A stretch of 64,000 nt of DNA. Source: an uncultured Mycoplasmatota bacterium. Its GTDB lineage: Bacteria > Bacillota_I > Bacilli_A > RF39 > UBA660. Below, one piece after another: positions 33,701-42,557 of this stretch. The first letter of the stretch is position 1; each line of letters starts with the position of its first letter. The stretch covers positions 1 through 64,000 of the forward strand of contig USDJ01000005.1 in the NCBI GenBank assembly GCA_900553395.1. Reading direction: 5' to 3'. The translations under genes and the position numbers were made by a program. Below the pieces are notes generated by a model, which did no database searches, was not told the origin of the DNA, and saw nothing but the letters and a program-made list of their open reading frames with translations.

Positions 33701-35502
33701 GCTGATAAGCTATGTCTAGCAAATCCTTGATCTAATGTACGAGATAATTCTAATGTATCAATAACTGTATTAGTAAATTTACCTAGATTATATTTTTTCA
33801 TTGACATTTCAATAAATGAAATATCGAATTTAGCATTATGAGCTACCATAGGTAAATCTCCAGCCCAAGCTAAAAACTTCTTAGTAACTTCTTCTTCTGA
33901 TTCTTTACCTTTAACCATCTCATCAGTTATACAAGTAAGCTCTGTTATTTTATCAGGTATATGACGTCCAGGATCAATAAGCTCATCAAATCTGTCTATT
34001 ATATTTCCATTCTCTATCTTTACAGCACCTATTTCAATCATCTGATCTCCACCAGCTGCATTAAATCCAGTTGTCTCTGTATCGAATACTACATAAGTAG
34101 TATTCATAAGAGGTAAATCTGTTTTCCTAACTACTATATTTACAGTATCATCTACTAAAGTTAACTCTGTCCCATATAGTCCCTTAAATATAGGAGGATT
34201 TTTAATTTTTTCTTTAATGTTTTCTAATTCTTTAGATACCTCTTCTTTATTTTCACATTCTTCACTATCTAAAAGAGATTCAAGTTCCTCTTTCTTGGCT
34301 TTTAAATCTTTTTTTATTCCTTTGTTATGTGAAGAAATAATTCCATATACGATAGGAAATGCCTGACATCCATTGTGATCTGTAACAGCAACTCCCTTAT
34401 ATCCCATTTTAATAGCATTACTTACTAATTCACAAGTATGCTTACCTAGGTCTAATTTAGTTACTCCGTCCATTTGACTCATCATAGTATGAGCGTGTAA
34501 TTCAACTCTTTTTAATGGTGCATCATCTATTATTTCTTCCTCTTTATAATCACTATAGTTAATGTCTAAAATATTTAATGCATCTTCATTACTATATTTA
34601 TCCTCTTTTACAGATCCCCTAAACTTATACCATTTACCACATTTTAAAGCTTTATTAAGTCTATTTGTTTCCTCTTCACCATTTACAAATAATTTAGCAT
34701 ATATACTATCAGTATGATCTGTAATTTTAAGTGTTATTATTCTAAGATCAGTTCTAGTTTCTCTTACTTCAATACCAAATATTTCTGCCTCTAAAGTAAT
34801 TAAAGGAATCTTACCTACGATAGTATCTATTCTCTCTACCTGAGTATCTATAACTCTACCTAAAATTACATTAGGATCATCTACAGTTTCGATTCTTTTA
34901 GGAGTATAATTCTTTTTCCAAGCTGGTTTATCTTGTGAAGGAACTGGCTCACTCAAAGATTCTAAATTTATAGTTGTAGTATTTAATTTACTATTTTCTA
35001 TTTCTTCTTGTATTTTAGAAGCCTCATCTTCATCAACTAAAATAACTAGATTTATGTTTTTATATCCGGCATTATTAAGATAATGTTCTATATTAAGCTT
35101 AAACTCTTCTAACTTTTTTACCTCTGCTACATTTAAAACATAAACTTTTATGTCGTTATCTATTACTTCAATACTATTATCTAAAAACATACTAAGCATT
35201 GGACTTTTGTTACTAAATATTTTAATAGCGGATTTAAAATACTCAGTAAGTAAATCTACATTTGTCTTTTCACAACTAAAAACAACATTTACATTTTCTA
35301 TTTCACTAAAATAGTTTTTTAATTTATCCTTAATCTCTTCAAAAGACTCTATAGATAATGTAGTTAGTATATCAATATAAAAACAGTAATTAGTTTTATC
35401 TTTATTACCTATTATTTTACTTAATTTAGCCCCTTTTAATTCTTCAATAGCCTGATCACTTAAGCCAAGTTTATTTATTAAAATAGATAATTTTTCATCC
35501 AT
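30718..35502 (-). CDS. polC: DNA polymerase III alpha subunit, PolC type
   Basis: 1594 residues, longer than the ~1440 of Bacillus. After an N-terminal region and an OB domain, a PHP domain (RVELHAHTMMSQMDG) is split by the DEDD proofreading exonuclease (VVFDTETTGFNAAGGD). Then come the polymerase palm with VGSRGSVGSSFVATMMGITEVNPL, a zinc-binding CLNCKKS...CPDCGNDMY segment, and PDIDLNFS. This is the replicative polymerase. It is monocistronic with a GGTGGT Shine-Dalgarno. Confidence 0.98.
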   Translation of the reverse strand: MDEKLSILINKLGLSDQAIEELKGAKLSKIIGNKDKTNYCFYIDILTTLSIESFEEIKDKLKNYFSEIENVNVVFSCEKTNVDLLTEYFKSAIKIFSNKSPMLSMFLDNSIEVIDNDIKVYVLNVAEVKKLEEFKLNIEHYLNNAGYKNINLVILVDEDEASKIQEEIENSKLNTTTINLESLSEPVPSQDKPAWKKNYTPKRIETVDDPNVILGRVIDTQVERIDTIVGKIPLITLEAEIFGIEVRETRTDLRIITLKITDHTDSIYAKLFVNGEEETNRLNKALKCGKWYKFRGSVKEDKYSNEDALNILDINYSDYKEEEIIDDAPLKRVELHAHTMMSQMDGVTKLDLGKHTCELVSNAIKMGYKGVAVTDHNGCQAFPIVYGIISSHNKGIKKDLKAKKEELESLLDSEECENKEEVSKELENIKEKIKNPPIFKGLYGTELTLVDDTVNIVVRKTDLPLMNTTYVVFDTETTGFNAAGGDQMIEIGAVKIENGNIIDRFDELIDPGRHIPDKITELTCITDEMVKGKESEEEVTKKFLAWAGDLPMVAHNAKFDISFIEMSMKKYNLGKFTNTVIDTLELSRTLDQGFARHSLSALVKRYNVPWEEDAHHRADYDAEGTALVFHKMLQKLISQNFKTISDLDKLISKDEIHKFGRTFHFNAIAKNKTGLKNLFKIISLANTVYLYKTPRILRSKLEELREGLLIGSGCYESEVFIEARSKEGQELTNIINFYDYVEVQPPEVYSHLIQTSDFKDQLELENHIRKIVEATKQSGKIIVATGDVHHFKREDKIYREIIVNQKVPGGGRHPLAKSSITKIPSQHFRTTREMLNDFEFLGDDLAYEIVVLNTNKVLDEVEEIEVIIDTGGIPFSPRVKSDDGKSYLDCPRVVTDLVYSKASDWYGDPLPFNIEERIAKELYGDIVYKCCSDNVKIENPNISQEEMNALTFEKVHNVIIAGFDSVKEMLKKYISSNWTEDDGELNDESLNKKLKKELGGIIGGGFDPIYLIAQRLVKHSNDDGYLVGSRGSVGSSFVATMMGITEVNPLPAHYRCLNCKKSIFKDENGKELGADYSSGFDLPDKKCPDCGNDMYKDGQDMPFATFLGFNADKVPDIDLNFSDLNQASAHEYTKVLFGVDNVYRAGTIGTVADKTAFGFVKGYCEDKNIVMRTAEIERLAQGCTGVKRTTGQHPGGIVVVPDYMDVSDFTPFQYPADDPNSAWRTTHFDYHAIDQDLLKLDILGHSDPTQLRMIQDLTGTDILKVPLDDKDTMSIFTSTKALGVTNEQIMCQTGTLGIPEFGTPFTIGMVAETKPKTFAELIKISGLSHGTDVWLGNAQELIKNNIVPFKEVIGCRDDIMVYLMYKGVAPIKAFKIMEFVRKGKASKDPDTWAIHKKTMEDAGIEEWFIDSCHKIKYMFPKAHAAAYVISAFRIAWYKVHMPVYFYASWLTSKATDVDVEVMIKGYDAIKAKILEIQNKGYEATNKELGQLESLKVCLEATARGIQFLPVDLNKSNATTWGVRDDKSIYPPFSSIDGLGDTVAKKIVEEREKRSFLSIEEVQYRAKISGTLMDKMKLMGIFNGMSESNQLSLFD

Positions 35503-35563
35503 ACTACCACCTAATTAATAGTATACCAAAAATAAAATTTAAATTAAATATTATAAAAGAAAA

Positions 35564-35583
35564 AACATACAAATTTGTATGTT
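35564..35583 (-). terminator. Terminator of the pilin-LRR gene
   Basis: A perfect 20-base palindrome AACATACAAA/TTTGTATGTT followed by TTTCTTTT on the minus strand. Confidence 0.65.
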
Positions 35584-35604
35584 CATTGAAATAATTAATT
35601 TGTA

Positions 35605-37257
35605 TTATGGTTCAAATACTATATTTGAATCACTATATCCATCAGCCCAACCAAATGCACCACTTGGTAAGTAATTAAAATCTGATAGAGATGTCTTTCC
35701 TTTTACTATAACACTAGTTAGTTTATTTCCATAAAAAGCATAACCAATATAAGCAACGTTATCTGGTATTGTTATAGTCTTTAAATCCAATTCAGAAAAA
35801 GAGGAATTATCTAAAGTAGTTACATTAGATGGAATTTTTATATCTTCCCTTCTAGCGCCAGCATAAGAATTAATAGTAGAACCACCACTCATTTTTCCAT
35901 CAGAATATATAAAAGCTTCACTATCAGGTAATTGATTATTGGTAAATGCTCCATGTCCTAAATTTTTTATAGTGGATGGAATACTTAAAGACTCAAGCTT
36001 ATTATTAGCAAAAGCTTTAATTCCTATAGTTTCTATCTTTGATGGTAAATGAATGCTTCTTAATTCATTATAAGTGAAAGCATTGTCAGCAATTTCAACA
36101 ACACTATCTGGAATTGTTAAATCTAATAATTTATTTTTGTAAAAAACACCTGTTTCAATTTTTGTTAAATTTGATGGTAAAACTAGTTTTTTCAAATTAT
36201 TTTCCGAAAAAGCATAAATACCTATATTTTCAACACTATTTGGAAGTTTTACACTCGTTAATTTATTTTCTGAAAAAGCATAATCACCTATATTTTCAAC
36301 ACCATTCGGAAGTTTTACACTCGTTAATTTATTTTCTGAAAAAGCATAACTGCTTATCTCTTTTAAATCATTTGAAAATATAATAGCCTTTATTTTATTT
36401 TTCCTAAAAGCCTTTATTCCTATAGTTTTTAAACTTGATGGAAATATTAATGACTCTATTTGATTTCCAACAAATGCTTCTTCTCCTATAGTAACTAAAC
36501 TAGAAGAAAATTTAATAGATGTAAGCTTATTATCCCCAAATGCACGAGCTCCGATAGTTTTTACACTATCAGGCAAAACTATGCTCTCTAAATTATTTGC
36601 ATAAAAAGCTTCATCCTCTATAGTCTCAACGCCATCTGGAATAACTATGCTTTTTATTCCATCAGAATATGGAAAACAATAGCCGGGACCAGCACAACGC
36701 GTTCTATAGAATAAATTACTACCGATAGCTACGACCTTCTTACCACCAATAGTACTTGGAATTACTACATCATATATCCTATTACTACTATTAAAAAAAC
36801 CACATTGGTATTTAGTTATTTTTACTCCATCTCCTGAGTCACTAACCGTAAAGCAACTTTCTGGTGTTGGCTCTAATTCTACTTCTGTATTTGTATTTGA
36901 ATTAGAATATTTACGTCCATTTATGTAAAACTCATATGTTTTAATTTTGCCTTTTTCAAATGTAATTATTCCATTAGTTGGTGTAGTTCCATCTATTGTA
37001 ACGTCAACATCATCGCCATCACAAACTAAAGTGTAATCATCAATCACGCATGCAGAAGGGCTAAATTCTTCAGTTAAATTTTTATGAGCTACCGTTTGCT
37101 CTACTGCGTGCAAATAAAGTTCTGCACTTCTATCATCTGCACTTTCTTTAGAATTACCTATAATATTTATTACAATTGGAGTAGCAATCATTGCAATTAT
37201 TGCGAGTACTACTATTACAGCTAAAAGTTCTATTAATGTAAATCCTTTACTTTTCAT
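35605..37257 (-). CDS. Type IV pilin-like N-terminus fused to BspA-type leucine-rich repeats
   Basis: 550 residues. Residues 1-35 are a class III signal with prepilin cleavage site, KGFTLIELLAVIVVLAI. A pilin-like helix and linker with a Cys pair extend to ~150. From ~165 to ~530 come about 15 LRR_5 (BspA-type) repeats of 22-23 residues, e.g. SVKLPNGVENIGDYAFSENK. BspA repeats often bind host or matrix proteins. I infer a cell-surface adhesin carried by a pseudopilin anchor or fibre; a prepilin peptidase would be encoded elsewhere. It is monocistronic. Confidence 0.85.
   Translation of the reverse strand: MKSKGFTLIELLAVIVVLAIIAMIATPIVINIIGNSKESADDRSAELYLHAVEQTVAHKNLTEEFSPSACVIDDYTLVCDGDDVDVTIDGTTPTNGIITFEKGKIKTYEFYINGRKYSNSNTNTEVELEPTPESCFTVSDSGDGVKITKYQCGFFNSSNRIYDVVIPSTIGGKKVVAIGSNLFYRTRCAGPGYCFPYSDGIKSIVIPDGVETIEDEAFYANNLESIVLPDSVKTIGARAFGDNKLTSIKFSSSLVTIGEEAFVGNQIESLIFPSSLKTIGIKAFRKNKIKAIIFSNDLKEISSYAFSENKLTSVKLPNGVENIGDYAFSENKLTSVKLPNSVENIGIYAFSENNLKKLVLPSNLTKIETGVFYKNKLLDLTIPDSVVEIADNAFTYNELRSIHLPSKIETIGIKAFANNKLESLSIPSTIKNLGHGAFTNNQLPDSEAFIYSDGKMSGGSTINSYAGARREDIKIPSNVTTLDNSSFSELDLKTITIPDNVAYIGYAFYGNKLTSVIVKGKTSLSDFNYLPSGAFGWADGYSDSNIVFEP
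36242..36373 (-). repeat. 66-bp tandem repeat within the LRR region
   Basis: Two consecutive LRR units starting at 36242 and 36308 are nearly identical at the DNA level (22 codons each), a recent duplication compared with the diverged units around it. Confidence 0.7.
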
Positions 37258-37423
37258 ATATACACACTCCTATCTTATATATTCATTTTAAAATATTTTC
37301 TAATTTTAGTCAAGAGAATCTTATACTATACTTTATATATAACGCATTTATATTCATTATTATATTATTTTGGCTAAATTCTATACGTTTTATATACACT
37401 GAAGTTTATTAATTTTAAAAAAA

Positions 37424-37451
37424 AATGATTAGTTTTAAATTTCTAATCATT
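37424..37451 (-). terminator. Terminator of the rimP-rbfA operon
   Basis: AATGATTAG/CTAATCATT stem containing the rbfA stop, followed by nine T on the minus strand. Confidence 0.8.
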
Positions 37452-37775
37452 AATTTCTTTTATTTTTTCTTCTATTCTCTTTCCATATTCAATAGATTCA
37501 TCATAAATAAAATTTAATTCTGGTATATGTCTTAAGTCTATTCTTTCAGCTAAAACACGTTTTATAAATCCTTTAGCGCTTTTTAAAGCTTTTAGGGCTT
37601 CAGTTCTGTCATTTAATGAAGTAAAATATACTTTACAAAAGCTTAAATCATTTGTAACATCACAAAACGTAATTGTTATAAATTTAGCATGAGGATTTTT
37701 AACCTCATTAGCCAAAATATAACTTAACTCTTTTTGAATACTACTATTTATTCTTTCGTTTTTAATTATATTCAT
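37443..37775 (-). CDS. rbfA: Ribosome-binding factor A
   Basis: 110 residues, KH-like fold: ERINSSIQKELSYILANEVK, ITFCDVTNDLSFCKVYF and LRHIPELNFIYDESI are the family blocks. RbfA matures the 30S subunit. Its start overlaps the infB stop by 4 bases. Last gene of the operon. Confidence 0.95.
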   Translation of the reverse strand: MNIIKNERINSSIQKELSYILANEVKNPHAKFITITFCDVTNDLSFCKVYFTSLNDRTEALKALKSAKGFIKRVLAERIDLRHIPELNFIYDESIEYGKRIEEKIKEIND

Positions 37776-39865
37776 TTTTTCTCTACCATTTCATAGGCTT
37801 CTATTACATCGCCAACTTTTATATCGTTAAAATTAGTTATAGTTATACCACATTCTAAGCCTTTTTTAACTTCTTTAACTGAATCTTTTTCTCTTTGAAT
37901 AGAATTGATTTCTCCATCATAAATTACTACACTATCTCTAATTATTCTTACTTTTGAATTAGATTTAAGTACTCCATCTAGTACATAACTTCCTGCTATT
38001 GTTCCTACTTTAGAGAATTTAAACAATTGTCTTACTTCTGCAGATCCAATAACTTTTTCTTCGTATTCAGGATCTAGCATTCCTTTCATTGCAGCTTCCA
38101 TATCTTCAACAGCCTTATAAATTATATCGTAAAGTCTAATCTCTACTCCTTTTTCTTTAGCATAATCTTTTATAGAATTATTAGGTCTTATATTAAATCC
38201 TATTATTATAGCATTTGAAGCACTTGCTAGTACTATATCACTTTCGGTAATGGCTCCCACACTGCTTCTTAATACTTTTACTTTAACACCTTCTACTTCT
38301 ATTTTTTCTAAAGAATTTTTAACAGCTTCACTTGAACCATTAACATCAGCTTTTACTATAACATTTATTTCTTTTGTACCTTCTTTTATTTTAGCAAATA
38401 TATCTTCTAGGCTAACAGTACCTTTAGAGTTTTGTTTTAAGTGCTCTTCTGTTTTTCTCGCCTCACCTATGCTTCTTGCTTGTTTTTCTGTTTCAAAAGC
38501 CATAAACTTATCTCCAGCGCTTGGTGTTTCATTTAAGCCTGTTATTTCAACTGGCTGTGATGGATATGCCTCAGTTATTTCTTCACCTTTGTCATTTTTT
38601 AATGTTCTAACTTTACCAAAAGTAGTTCCTACTACTATCGGATCTCCTAATCTTAGCGTACCATTTTGTACTAAAATAGTAACAATTGGACCTACTTGCT
38701 TATCTAAACGTGCTTCTACGACACTACCACTTGCATAACGTGCTGGATTAGCTCTATAGTTTTCCATCTCAGCTACAAGTAAAATATTGTCTAAAAGTTC
38801 TTCTATTCCAGTTCCTTCTTTTGCACTTATATTAGTATATATAGTATCTCCACCCCAAGAATCTGGTGTAAGGCCATATTCTGCTAATTCAGACATTACT
38901 CTTTCTATATTTGCACCTGGTTTATCTATTTTATTTATAGCTACTAATATAGGTACTCCTGCAGCTTTTGCGTGGTCTATTGCTTCTTTTGTTTGAGGCA
39001 TAACTCCATCATCCGCTGCAACTATTATTATTACAATATCAGTAATACTCGCTCCTCTTGCACGCATCTCTGTGAAGGCTGCGTGTCCTGGTGTATCTAT
39101 AAATGTTATAATCTCATCTTTAACTTTTACTTGATATGCACTTATAGCTTGAGTTATTCCTCCAGCTTCGCCACTTGCTACATTAGTTTTTCTAATAGTA
39201 TCAAGCAAAGTTGTTTTTCCATGATCTACGTGTCCCATAATTGTTACAACCGCTGGCCTTTTACGTAAATCTGCTTCTTCATCATTTATCTCAAATTCTT
39301 CAAATTTTGTTTCATCTATTATATGTTCTCTTTCGATTTCTTTTCCATATTCTGAAGCTAAAAGAGATGCATTATCAAAGTCCACTTTGTTATTTACAGT
39401 GGCAAGAATACCTAGCATAAATAGCTTCTTTATAAGCTCACTTGATTGAACCCCCAACACTTTAGCTAAATCTGCTATTGTCATTCCATCTTTATATATA
39501 ATAACATTTGTATTTTGATGGGGACCATTACTAATAAGTTTCTCCTTATTTTTATACATTTCTTTCTTTTTCTTAGCTAATTCTTTTTTTCCTACTTTAT
39601 TTTTATTTATGGGTTTTTCCTGCTTTTTTTGCTTTGAGTTATTAACTATATTTTCTATTTTGCTCTTTTCTTTTTCTATAAGTTCGTCTTCGTATTCTAA
39701 CTCAGAATCGTCTTCTATAGAAATAGTATTATCAAGCTCTGTTATTGCGTCTTCATCTAAATAGTCATCTTCTACTGACGCATTTATTCCTAATTTTTTA
39801 CAATAGTTTAATATCTCATCCACAGTCTTTCCTACATCTTGTGCATATTCTAATACACTCATCAT
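37772..39865 (-). CDS. infB: Translation initiation factor IF-2
   Basis: 697 residues, a short form with a compact Lys-rich N-terminus. GTPase motifs VTIMGHVDHGKTTLLD (G1), DTPGHAAFTEMRARGA (G3) and NKIDKPGANI (G4); C-terminal IIYKAVEDMEAAMKGML. It places initiator tRNA on the ribosome. Alternative ATG three bases on. Operon with rbfA and the deaminases. Confidence 0.98.
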   Translation of the reverse strand: MMSVLEYAQDVGKTVDEILNYCKKLGINASVEDDYLDEDAITELDNTISIEDDSELEYEDELIEKEKSKIENIVNNSKQKKQEKPINKNKVGKKELAKKKKEMYKNKEKLISNGPHQNTNVIIYKDGMTIADLAKVLGVQSSELIKKLFMLGILATVNNKVDFDNASLLASEYGKEIEREHIIDETKFEEFEINDEEADLRKRPAVVTIMGHVDHGKTTLLDTIRKTNVASGEAGGITQAISAYQVKVKDEIITFIDTPGHAAFTEMRARGASITDIVIIIVAADDGVMPQTKEAIDHAKAAGVPILVAINKIDKPGANIERVMSELAEYGLTPDSWGGDTIYTNISAKEGTGIEELLDNILLVAEMENYRANPARYASGSVVEARLDKQVGPIVTILVQNGTLRLGDPIVVGTTFGKVRTLKNDKGEEITEAYPSQPVEITGLNETPSAGDKFMAFETEKQARSIGEARKTEEHLKQNSKGTVSLEDIFAKIKEGTKEINVIVKADVNGSSEAVKNSLEKIEVEGVKVKVLRSSVGAITESDIVLASASNAIIIGFNIRPNNSIKDYAKEKGVEIRLYDIIYKAVEDMEAAMKGMLDPEYEEKVIGSAEVRQLFKFSKVGTIAGSYVLDGVLKSNSKVRIIRDSVVIYDGEINSIQREKDSVKEVKKGLECGITITNFNDIKVGDVIEAYEMVEKK

Positions 39866-39881
39866 ATTAGCACCCTCTTTC

Positions 39882-40307
39882 TTAAATTTTTCTAACTATA
39901 GTTCCTGCCTCCTCAAAGAAAGCTTTAGATAGTTCATCTGGATATTCAGAATCGTAAACTATCTCACTTACGCCACTACTTACAAGTAGTTTTGCACATA
40001 TATGGCAAGGATAAGTAGTTACATAAGCTACACTGCCATCTAAATCTATTCCATTCCTAGCAGCTTCTGATACTGCGAGTTGTTCAGCACAAAGTGCTCT
40101 ACAAACTTCTCTTCTCTGACCACTAGGTATTTTTAATATATCTCTTATACAACCAACATCACGGCAGTCTCTAATTCCACCTACGGTATTATTATAGCCT
40201 TGAGCAACTACAAGCCCACCTTTTACAAGTACTGCACCCACCTTTGCTCTAGAGCATTCAGACTTTTCTGCTTGCTCATAGGCCATATTCATATATACAT
40301 TATCCAT
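39882..40307 (-). CDS. Zinc deaminase of the dCMP/cytidine deaminase superfamily (copy 1)
   Basis: 141 residues. Zinc site: LCAEQLAVSEA (CxE, Cys as first ligand) and TYPCHICAK (PCxxC). dCMP deaminases usually have HxE at the first site; the Cys here is as in cytidine deaminases. A CRDVGCIRDILKI-type insertion is dCMP-deaminase-like, so the substrate is uncertain. It sits between infB and the second deaminase in the nusA-infB operon, where rplGA/ylxQ is usual. Confidence 0.75.
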   Translation of the reverse strand: MDNVYMNMAYEQAEKSECSRAKVGAVLVKGGLVVAQGYNNTVGGIRDCRDVGCIRDILKIPSGQRREVCRALCAEQLAVSEAARNGIDLDGSVAYVTTYPCHICAKLLVSSGVSEIVYDSEYPDELSKAFFEEAGTIVRKI

Positions 40308-40315
40308 TTTTACTC

Positions 40316-40795
40316 CTATAAGTTAACTTCCATCTTTTTATTTTTGGGTTCATATTTTCTGCATTTTACACCACATTTATCAAGCATTAATTTTGAAACT
40401 ACACAACCTGGGGTATCTTTATATTTATCACTTAAATAAATTACTTCTTTTATCCCAGCTTGTATAATAGCTTTAGCGCATTCATTACATGGGAACAATG
40501 TTACATATAATATACAACCGCAAACAGAAGATCTTGCATTTAAAATTGCATTAAGTTCAGAATGACATACATATGCATATTTAGTATCAACAAAAGATCC
40601 TTCTCTTTCCCATTTCATATCTAAATCATCATCAAATCCTATAGGTGCTCCATTATATCCAGTAGATATAATTTTATTATTACTATTTACTATACAAGCA
40701 CCTACTTGACTATTTGGATCCTTACTTCTTTGTGAAGATAAAATAGCTATCCCCATAAAGTATTCTTCCCATGATAGATAATCTGATCTTTTCAT
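40316..40795 (-). CDS. dCMP deaminase-like protein (copy 2)
   Basis: 159 residues. WEEYFMGIAILSSQRSKDP and VGACIVNSNNKIISTGYNGAP are typical dCMP deaminase (ComEB) blocks; the zinc site is CHSELNAIL with LFPCNECAKAI. It converts dCMP to dUMP for dTTP synthesis. Its ATG overlaps the rnpM TAA (TAATG), so it is translationally coupled. Confidence 0.85.
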   Translation of the reverse strand: MKRSDYLSWEEYFMGIAILSSQRSKDPNSQVGACIVNSNNKIISTGYNGAPIGFDDDLDMKWEREGSFVDTKYAYVCHSELNAILNARSSVCGCILYVTLFPCNECAKAIIQAGIKEVIYLSDKYKDTPGCVVSKLMLDKCGVKCRKYEPKNKKMEVNL

Positions 40796-41052
40796 TAACT
40801 CACATCCATTTTCTTTAAATCTTCATATATTTCATCTGGAATTTCTACTTCTAACTTTTTATTTAAAATTTTTGATTTTTGAGCTTTCTCAAATGTTGCT
40901 ATATCTCTTTTTAAATAAGCACCTCTACCGTTTATCTTACCCGATACGTCTATTACAACATTTCCATCAGTTGTTCTAACTACTCTTATAAGTTCCTTTT
41001 TAGGTAATTTTTCTCCTGTTATCACACAAGTTCTCATTGGTATTTTCTTCAT
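40795..41052 (-). CDS. rnpM: RNase P modulator RnpM (YlxR)
   Basis: 85 residues. MRTCVITGEKLPKKELIRVV and NGRGAYLKRD are the YlxR signatures. YlxR/RnpM has been reported to bind RNase P RNA. It lies 4 bases after nusA. Confidence 0.92.
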   Translation of the reverse strand: MKKIPMRTCVITGEKLPKKELIRVVRTTDGNVVIDVSGKINGRGAYLKRDIATFEKAQKSKILNKKLEVEIPDEIYEDLKKMDVS

Positions 41053-41056
41053 ATTA

Positions 41057-42241
41057 TTACTCCAAAATATTTATTCCAGCTTCTCTTACTTGCTCTAATG
41101 TTTTTATCTCAAGATTATAATGGGTAAGACGACTAGCTAATTTAACATTTATACCGTGTCTTCCTATTGCTAAACTTAAGTTTTGATCATCGACTACTAC
41201 CATTGTTTCTTTAGTCTTTTCATCTAATATAAATACTCTTAAATCTTTAGCAGGAGCAAGTGCATTTTGTATAAATTCAACAGGATCTTTAGAATATTTT
41301 ACAACATCTATTTTTTCATTACCTAACTCATTTAGAATATTAGCTATTCTAGTGCCTCTTTCACCTATACAAGCACCTATTGGATCTACATTACTATTTT
41401 CTGAATAAACAGCTATTTTAGTTCTATTACCAGCATCACGAGCTACACTATATATTAATACAGTTCCATCGTTTATTTCTGGTATTTCAAGTTCGAATAG
41501 TCTTTTTATGAATCCATAATGTTTACGAGATAAAAGTATTAAAGCTCCTTTAGAGTTTATGTCAACTTTACTAATATATACTTTAATATTTGAGCCCATC
41601 TTTATTTGTTCACCTGGTATTATCTCACTTTTTGGAAGTAAACCTTGAGCTTTCCCTAGGTTTATATAATAATTATTCTCATCTTCCATCTCAACTATTC
41701 CAGACATCATTTCATCTTGCTTTTCACCAAACTCTTTAGCTATATTATTTCTTTCTGCTTCTCTTACTTTTTGAATAATAACTTGTTTAGCAGTAGATGC
41801 AGCAACACGTCCAAAATCTTGTGGTGACACTTCTTCTTCTATAGTCTCTCCTACTTTTATATCTGGATCTATTTTTTTTGCATCTTCTAATGTTATATGT
41901 AATTTATTGTTAAAAACAAATGGTTTATATCTCATTTCTTCCGGCAAATCTTCTAACTCTTCATCCTCTAATTGTTCTTCTGTTAATATTTCTTCATCTG
42001 AAAGAGGTATCTGATCCTCGTCTAATGATTCCTTATGATTTTTATCAAGTACTACTGTTTTATATGAATATATTTTAAATATATTATTATCTTTATCAAT
42101 TTCAACTCTTGAATTTGATAATCCATAATGCTTTTTATAAGCACTATTTAAAGCAGATACCATAGATTCATACATATATTCTCTATCAATACCTTGCTCT
42201 TCTAATAAATCTAAAGCTTTTCCAAATTCTTTATTATTCAT
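41057..42241 (-). CDS. nusA: Transcription factor NusA
   Basis: 394 residues from the ATG at 42241, one base after the rimP stop, with AAGGGATG as Shine-Dalgarno; a longer frame from 42274 overlaps rimP and is rejected. NusA N-domain, an S1 domain (QGLLPKSEIIPGEQ) and two KH domains (IGERGTRIANILNELG, LAIGRHGINVKLASRL). It affects pausing, termination and antitermination. Confidence 0.96.
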   Translation of the reverse strand: MNNKEFGKALDLLEEQGIDREYMYESMVSALNSAYKKHYGLSNSRVEIDKDNNIFKIYSYKTVVLDKNHKESLDEDQIPLSDEEILTEEQLEDEELEDLPEEMRYKPFVFNNKLHITLEDAKKIDPDIKVGETIEEEVSPQDFGRVAASTAKQVIIQKVREAERNNIAKEFGEKQDEMMSGIVEMEDENNYYINLGKAQGLLPKSEIIPGEQIKMGSNIKVYISKVDINSKGALILLSRKHYGFIKRLFELEIPEINDGTVLIYSVARDAGNRTKIAVYSENSNVDPIGACIGERGTRIANILNELGNEKIDVVKYSKDPVEFIQNALAPAKDLRVFILDEKTKETMVVVDDQNLSLAIGRHGINVKLASRLTHYNLEIKTLEQVREAGINILE

Positions 42242-42242
42242 A

Positions 42243-42497
42243 CTATTCACATCCCTTCTCTTTTGAACAAACATCTAATATATAACTATCCGTAATATAA
42301 TCCACACTGTCTAGTAATGAATCAATTATATGAGTAACCTTAACACAATCATCTAAATCAATAATACCATTTTTATCTATAATAACTCTCAAGAAAAAAT
42401 TATTATCCTCCTTAACATATAATACATCATCTATCGTGTATCCTTCTTTTAAAACTGATCCTTCTATTAAATCCCTTACTTTACTTGCAATATCCAT
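42243..42497 (-). CDS. rimP: RimP N-terminal domain protein, C-terminal domain absent
   Basis: 84 residues from the ATG at 42497 (GGAGG Shine-Dalgarno). It matches only the first domain of RimP: FLRVIIDKNG, IDLDDCVKVTHIIDSLLD, ITDSYILDV. Normal RimP is about 150 residues with an SH3-like second domain, missing here. The gene ends cleanly with TAG one base before nusA, so this is a real short form, not a frameshift visible in the window. RimP helps 30S maturation. Confidence 0.8.
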   Translation of the reverse strand: MDIASKVRDLIEGSVLKEGYTIDDVLYVKEDNNFFLRVIIDKNGIIDLDDCVKVTHIIDSLLDSVDYITDSYILDVCSKEKGCE

Positions 42498-42517
42498 TAG
42501 TACCTCCAATTAATTTA

Positions 42518-42542
42518 AAGAGTGGGTTTTATTCCCACTCTT
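42518..42542 (-). promoter_or_regulatory. Leader hairpin of the rimP-nusA operon
   Basis: 9-bp GC-containing stem AAGAGTGGG/CCCACTCTT with a 7-base loop between promoter and rimP, followed by TTTAAATT. Terminator-like, but the T tract is interrupted; possibly an attenuator or RNA-binding site. Confidence 0.55.
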
Positions 42543-42557
42543 GCTTGCAACAATATA

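Noticed and set aside
38250..38738. Plus-strand 162-codon frame
   Set aside because: Antisense to infB, low-complexity residues, no ribosome site.
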